Positions 7,088 to 9,559 of a stretch of 9,559 nt of DNA are shown here, one piece after another. Made by a program: the position numbers and the translations under genes. The notes under the pieces were generated by a model. The model was not told where the DNA came from. It saw only the letters and a program-made list of their open reading frames with translations, and did not search any database. The DNA comes from Bacteroidales bacterium UBA6207 (GTDB lineage Bacteria > Bacteroidota > Bacteroidia > Bacteroidales > F082). Where the stretch lies: assembly GCA_002421995.1 (NCBI GenBank), contig DISP01000184.1, positions 1 to 9,559 of the forward strand, written 5' to 3'. The first letter of the stretch is position 1, and every line of letters starts with the position of its first letter.

Positions 7088-7939
7088 ATGACTGCATACA
7101 ATTTTCACATGCACACCCATTATTCCGACGGGAAGGACGCTCCTGAGGCATATGTGGCACAGGCCCTCAAACAAGGCATGAAAACCATAGGTTTTTCCGA
7201 CCATTCGCCCCTGCCGTTCGACAACCCTTTTTCGTTGCCACGAAAAAAGCTGAATGAATATGTGCAGCATATCCGGAAACTTCAATCAGAATACAGAGGC
7301 CGGCTCGATATCTTTCTTTCGCTGGAGATGGATTATGTGCCGCATATGTCGCAGAATTTTGCCGAACTCAAGGCCGAAGCAGGCCTGGATTATGTGATTG
7401 GTTCGGTGCATCTGGTTGGAAGTGCATCGGAGGATAATTTGTGGTTTACCGATGGCCCCGATGTGGCTGTGTATGATGAAGGACTACGGAAATTTTACGC
7501 GGGCAATATTCGCAAAGGCGTGAAGGCTTTTTTTGATCAAACCAACGAAATGATTCAAAATGAGGTATTTGATGTAATAGGTCATTTCGATAAGATCAAG
7601 ATGCACAACCAGGACCGCTATTTCAACGAAGGCGAAAGCTGGTATCGTAATCACATTTTTGAAACACTTGGGCTTATCCGCGAAAAGAACCTCATCGTCG
7701 AAATCAATACCCGTGGTATTTATAAAAAACGTTACGACGGCCTTTATCCTTCGGGTTGGGTTTTGAACGAAATGCACCGGATGAACATCCCTGTGATCAT
7801 TAGCAGCGACGCGCACCATCCCGATGAGCTCACTGCTGAGTTTGCACGCGCCACCGAAGCCCTCATGGCTGCCGGCTACAAAAGCCGTATGGTCTTTCAA
7901 AATGGTGAGTGGAACGAAACGGGATGGTGGGATTTATAA
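7088..7939 (+). CDS. PHP-domain histidinol-phosphatase-like phosphoesterase (HisJ/HisK type)
   Basis: A 283-residue metal-dependent phosphoesterase of the PHP superfamily. The metal ligands are in canonical order: FHMHTH (His7, His9), SDHSPLP (Asp38, His39), SLEMDY (Glu80), IGSVH (His108), IGHFDKIK (His166) and SSDAHHP (Asp241, His243). Length and motif spacing match the HisJ/HisK histidinol-phosphatases, which remove phosphate from L-histidinol phosphate in histidine synthesis; EINTRG (205-210) is also typical of this group. No other his gene is in the window, so another phosphoester substrate is possible. It begins 32 nt after the glutaminyl cyclase with no promoter box in the gap, so read-through from that gene is likely. 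Confidence 0.85.
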   Translation: MTAYNFHMHTHYSDGKDAPEAYVAQALKQGMKTIGFSDHSPLPFDNPFSLPRKKLNEYVQHIRKLQSEYRGRLDIFLSLEMDYVPHMSQNFAELKAEAGLDYVIGSVHLVGSASEDNLWFTDGPDVAVYDEGLRKFYAGNIRKGVKAFFDQTNEMIQNEVFDVIGHFDKIKMHNQDRYFNEGESWYRNHIFETLGLIREKNLIVEINTRGIYKKRYDGLYPSGWVLNEMHRMNIPVIISSDAHHPDELTAEFARATEALMAAGYKSRMVFQNGEWNETGWWDL

Positions 7940-8047
7940 GCATTAACTGGATTGCAATCTACAGTAAACATTTTGTGTCACATCGTTGATACCAAAGCTG
8001 ATGGCATTTCCTGATTTACAATTCTGAAAATTAGAGAGAAACTTCCT

Positions 8048-8055
8048 TACCTTTA
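8048..8055 (+). promoter_or_regulatory. Possible -7 box for acpS
   Basis: TACCTTTA is one mismatch from TAnnTTTG and lies 20 nt before the acpS ATG, the same distance as for the other genes here. The rest of the 136-bp gap after the phosphatase gene shows only a 10-bp palindrome (7950-7959) and no clear -33 element. The call is tentative. Confidence 0.3.
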
Positions 8056-8075
8056 CAATCCAAAAAAACCGGCAA

Positions 8076-8450
8076 ATGATCTTTGGTATTGGTACCGACA
8101 TCATCGAAGTGGCACGCATGGAGCGCCACATCACGAGCAACAGCAGCCTGAAAGAAAAACTTTTCACCGCACGCGAGCAAGCTTATTCCGAAAACAAGGC
8201 TACTGTTTTTCAGCATTATGCAGCCCGGTTTGCGGCTAAAGAAGCTTTTTTCAAGGCACTTGGGACAGGCTACCGCTATGGCATGGCCTTTCACGAGATA
8301 GAAGTGGTGAACGATGATTTGGGCAAGCCCATCGTTCATTTGCATGGCAAAGTGAAAGAATTTATCGAAAAGGAAGGCATTCAACACATCCATCTGAGTA
8401 TCTCGCATGTGAAAGAGATGGCGAGTGCTTTTGTGGTGCTGGAGATTTAG
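8076..8450 (+). CDS. acpS: Holo-[acyl-carrier-protein] synthase
   Basis: A 124-residue cytoplasmic enzyme that transfers the 4'-phosphopantetheine arm of CoA to a serine of apo-ACP, activating it for fatty acid synthesis. Diagnostic motifs are GIGTDIIEVARM (4-15, Mg-binding Asp8), RFAAKEAFFKALGTG (51-65, Mg-binding Glu56 and the adjacent Lys) and HLSISH (106-111). Length is normal for trimeric bacterial AcpS (about 115-130). ATG at 8076 gives the canonical MIFGIGTDI start. The gene is monocistronic as seen here, with a PHP phosphatase 136 bp upstream on the same strand and exonuclease III convergent downstream. A short repeat patch begins at the last base of its stop codon. Confidence 0.95.
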   Translation: MIFGIGTDIIEVARMERHITSNSSLKEKLFTAREQAYSENKATVFQHYAARFAAKEAFFKALGTGYRYGMAFHEIEVVNDDLGKPIVHLHGKVKEFIEKEGIQHIHLSISHVKEMASAFVVLEI

Positions 8451-8501
8451 CGAACGAAGCGTTGAGGCGAACGAAGCGACTTTAGCGAACGGAGCGAACG
8501 A
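8450..8501. repeat. Short GCGAACGAA-type degenerate repeat cluster between acpS and xth
   Basis: The octamer GCGAACGA/G appears four times, starting at 8450, 8467, 8485 and 8494 (spacings 17, 18 and 9 bp). The first two copies extend to the 12-mer GCGAACGAAGCG. The spacing is built on a 9-bp unit with one unit degenerate in each of the first two intervals. It fills most of the 80-bp gap between two convergent genes and touches the acpS stop codon. It is not a clear inverted repeat or a U-tailed terminator; only a weak 4-bp stem is visible. Confidence 0.7.
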
Positions 8502-8530
8502 GGCTTTCTGACTTCAAACAAAAGCACTCA

Positions 8531-9295
8531 TTAAAACTGCAGCTCCACCACTACCGGACAATGATCGGAGTGCACTGCTGAAGGCAATATGGCAGCAGCT
8601 TTCAGATTGGGAGCCAGATTTTCGGTGAGCATATTGTAATCAATACGCCAGCCTTTGTTGTTGGCCCTGGCATTGGCCCGGTAGCTCCACCAGCTGTAGT
8701 GATGCGGCTCTTTTACAAGGTTTCTGAAACTGTCCACATAACCCTGTGCCAGAAACCGGCTCATCCACTCCCGCTCTTCAGGTAAAAACCCACTGACTGT
8801 GGCATTGCGCACAGGGTCGTGAATATCGATGGCCTGATGGCAGATGTTGTAATCGCCTGATAACACCAACTGTGGGCGCTCGGTGCGCAAGTGTTTGACA
8901 TAGTGTTCAAAATCATCAAGCCACTGCATTTTAAAAGCCTGACGTTCGTCGCCGCTGCTGCCCGAAGGATGATAAACCGACACCACCGAAAGATCACCAA
9001 AATCGGCCCTGAGAAAACGGCCCTCCTCATCATAAGCAGGCATATTCATGCCATAGACCACTTGATCGGGTTGTTGTTTCGACAAGATGGCAACGCCGCT
9101 GTAGCCTTTTTTTTGTGCAGGAAACCAAAAATTCTTGTAGCCCAAAGCCTCAAATTCCATCAGGGGAATCTGGTCGGGTGTGGCTTTAATTTCCTGGAGA
9201 CAAAGCACATCAGGCGACTCGGAAGCCATCCAGTCAAAAAAACCTTTATTGATTGCAGCCCTGATACCGTTGACGTTGTAGGTGATAATTTTCAT
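8531..9295 (-). CDS. xth: Exodeoxyribonuclease III / AP endonuclease
   Basis: A 254-residue enzyme of the exonuclease-endonuclease-phosphatase fold that cuts DNA 5' of abasic sites and trims 3' ends in base excision repair. Catalytic residues are all visible: YNVNGIRAA (Asn7), LQEIKA (Glu35, metal), VYHP (Tyr108), LSGDYN (Asp148, Asn150), GWRIDY (Asp219) and HSDHCP (Asp244, His245). The WWSYR substrate-loop motif (202-206) and length fit the ExoA/Xth group. The start at 9295 gives the standard MKIITYNVNG; an in-frame ATG at 9346 would add 17 unconserved, signal-like residues. Convergent with acpS and divergent from the ClC gene, so probably a single-gene transcript. A box one mismatch from the -7 consensus (TATTTTCG, 9314-9321) lies just upstream. 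Confidence 0.95.
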   Translation of the reverse strand: MKIITYNVNGIRAAINKGFFDWMASESPDVLCLQEIKATPDQIPLMEFEALGYKNFWFPAQKKGYSGVAILSKQQPDQVVYGMNMPAYDEEGRFLRADFGDLSVVSVYHPSGSSGDERQAFKMQWLDDFEHYVKHLRTERPQLVLSGDYNICHQAIDIHDPVRNATVSGFLPEEREWMSRFLAQGYVDSFRNLVKEPHHYSWWSYRANARANNKGWRIDYNMLTENLAPNLKAAAILPSAVHSDHCPVVVELQF

Positions 9296-9313
9296 AGCAG
9301 ACGAAATAAAGGC

Positions 9314-9321
9314 CGAAAATA
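9314..9321 (-). promoter_or_regulatory. Possible -7 box for xth
   Basis: Minus-strand TATTTTCG, one mismatch from TAnnTTTG, ends 18 nt before the xth ATG. The predicted leader would be short (about 14 nt), and no correctly spaced -33 TTG is visible, so this is weak. Confidence 0.28.
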
Positions 9322-9368
9322 CACAAATCAGCCGAAAAAGAAACATTGATTCAAAAAGAGGCTTGCCC

Positions 9369-9398
9369 TTGCCGCGGCTGAATTATTGCTTATATTCG
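9369..9398 (+). promoter_or_regulatory. Promoter for the ClC gene (-33 TTG and -7 TATATTCG)
   Basis: A TTG at 9369-9371 and a TATATTCG at 9391-9398 are separated by 19 bp, within the 17-23 bp range of Bacteroidota promoters. The -7 box differs from TAnnTTTG at one position and is followed by C. The ATG at 9423 lies 24 nt downstream, a normal distance. This is the only promoter in the window where both elements can be seen. Confidence 0.5.
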
Positions 9399-9422
9399 CC
9401 CGGTAATCTGACCAAAATTTTT

Positions 9423-9559
9423 ATGGCGCTGACGCGTAGCATCTTGAACCGTTTCATGGAGTGGAGAGCCAAACACATCTCCGAAAGGCAATACATTTAC
9501 CTGCTGAGTGTTGTGGTCGGCGTTCTGGCAGCCATCTCGGCCATCGTCATCAAAAAATC
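9423..9559 (+). CDS. Chloride channel protein (ClC family), N-terminal fragment, runs off the window
   Basis: Only the first 45 complete codons are present and the frame is open to the right edge. The fragment has a short basic cytoplasmic N-terminus, RFMEWRAKHISERQYIYL, followed by the start of a hydrophobic helix, LSVVVGVLAAISAIVIKK. The arrangement 'RF..WR..HIS.R....L..LVG...G..A..LK' is what I recall from the N-termini of Bacteroidota ClC-type chloride channels/antiporters, where this is helix A/B. The selectivity-filter motifs lie beyond the window, so identity rests on this short resemblance. It is divergent from exonuclease III with a 127-bp gap that holds a plausible promoter. It could also be another polytopic transporter. 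Confidence 0.6.
   Translation, partial: MALTRSILNRFMEWRAKHISERQYIYLLSVVVGVLAAISAIVIKK

Noticed and set aside
6666..7160. Minus-strand open frame of 164 codons across the end of the cyclase and start of the PHP gene
   Set aside because: It overlaps two well-supported genes and gives a Cys/His-rich, low-sense translation typical of antisense frames.
7950..7959. Perfect 10-bp palindrome GATTGCAATC after the PHP phosphatase gene
   Set aside because: Too short to call an operator, does not extend outward, has no T-run after it, and is not repeated elsewhere in the window.
8891..9349. Plus-strand open frame of 152 codons opposite exonuclease III
   Set aside because: The minus-strand frame carries every catalytic residue of exonuclease III, so this is its antisense shadow.
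1..9559. Mobile element, phage, CRISPR or defence system
   Set aside because: No transposase, integrase, phage or Cas-like protein, no spaced repeat array and no terminal repeats are visible; composition looks even across the window.

Overview
The window looks like chromosomal DNA from a member of the phylum Bacteroidota, possibly a Bacteroidales/Marinilabiliales-like lineage; I cannot place it more finely. The evidence is: (i) Bacteroidota-type -7 promoter boxes (TAnnTTTG, often followed by C) about 20-30 nt before several starts, with no clear Shine-Dalgarno sequences; (ii) a lipoprotein glutaminyl cyclase of the animal-like M28 type; (iii) an outer-membrane barrel whose signal peptide is followed by Gln; and (iv) exonuclease III and ClC sequences of Bacteroidota flavour. 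There is no sign of phage, IS, CRISPR, tRNA or rRNA.

Layout. Positions 1-4465 hold a tight plus-strand operon with overlapping or nearly abutting genes: the C-terminal part of an F420-hydrogenase/dehydrogenase beta-subunit-like (FrhB-like) Fe-S flavoprotein, a polytopic LPG-synthase-TM/UPF0104 protein, an extended SDR (NAD-dependent epimerase/dehydratase), and a large GT-C-like membrane protein with a C-terminal jelly-roll-like domain. Together these suggest synthesis or modification and export of a lipid-linked or cell-surface glycan. The substrate is unknown and the operon continues upstream of the window. A small outer-membrane beta-barrel gene follows on the minus strand, convergent with the operon. 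Divergent from it are a nitroreductase, a periplasmic glutaminyl cyclase lipoprotein, a PHP-family histidinol-phosphatase-like gene and acpS, all on the plus strand. After a short GC-rich GCGAACGAA repeat patch comes exonuclease III on the minus strand. The window ends in the first 45 codons of a divergent ClC chloride channel gene.

From the nitroreductase onward the window is mostly ordinary housekeeping. The part that most deserves follow-up is the first operon, whose FrhB-like + flippase-like + SDR + GT-C combination has no function I can name. A second, smaller point is local: the cyclase would be expected to act on mature proteins with N-terminal Gln, and the neighbouring barrel is predicted to be exactly such a protein. 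No gene-free stretch exceeds about 250 bases.
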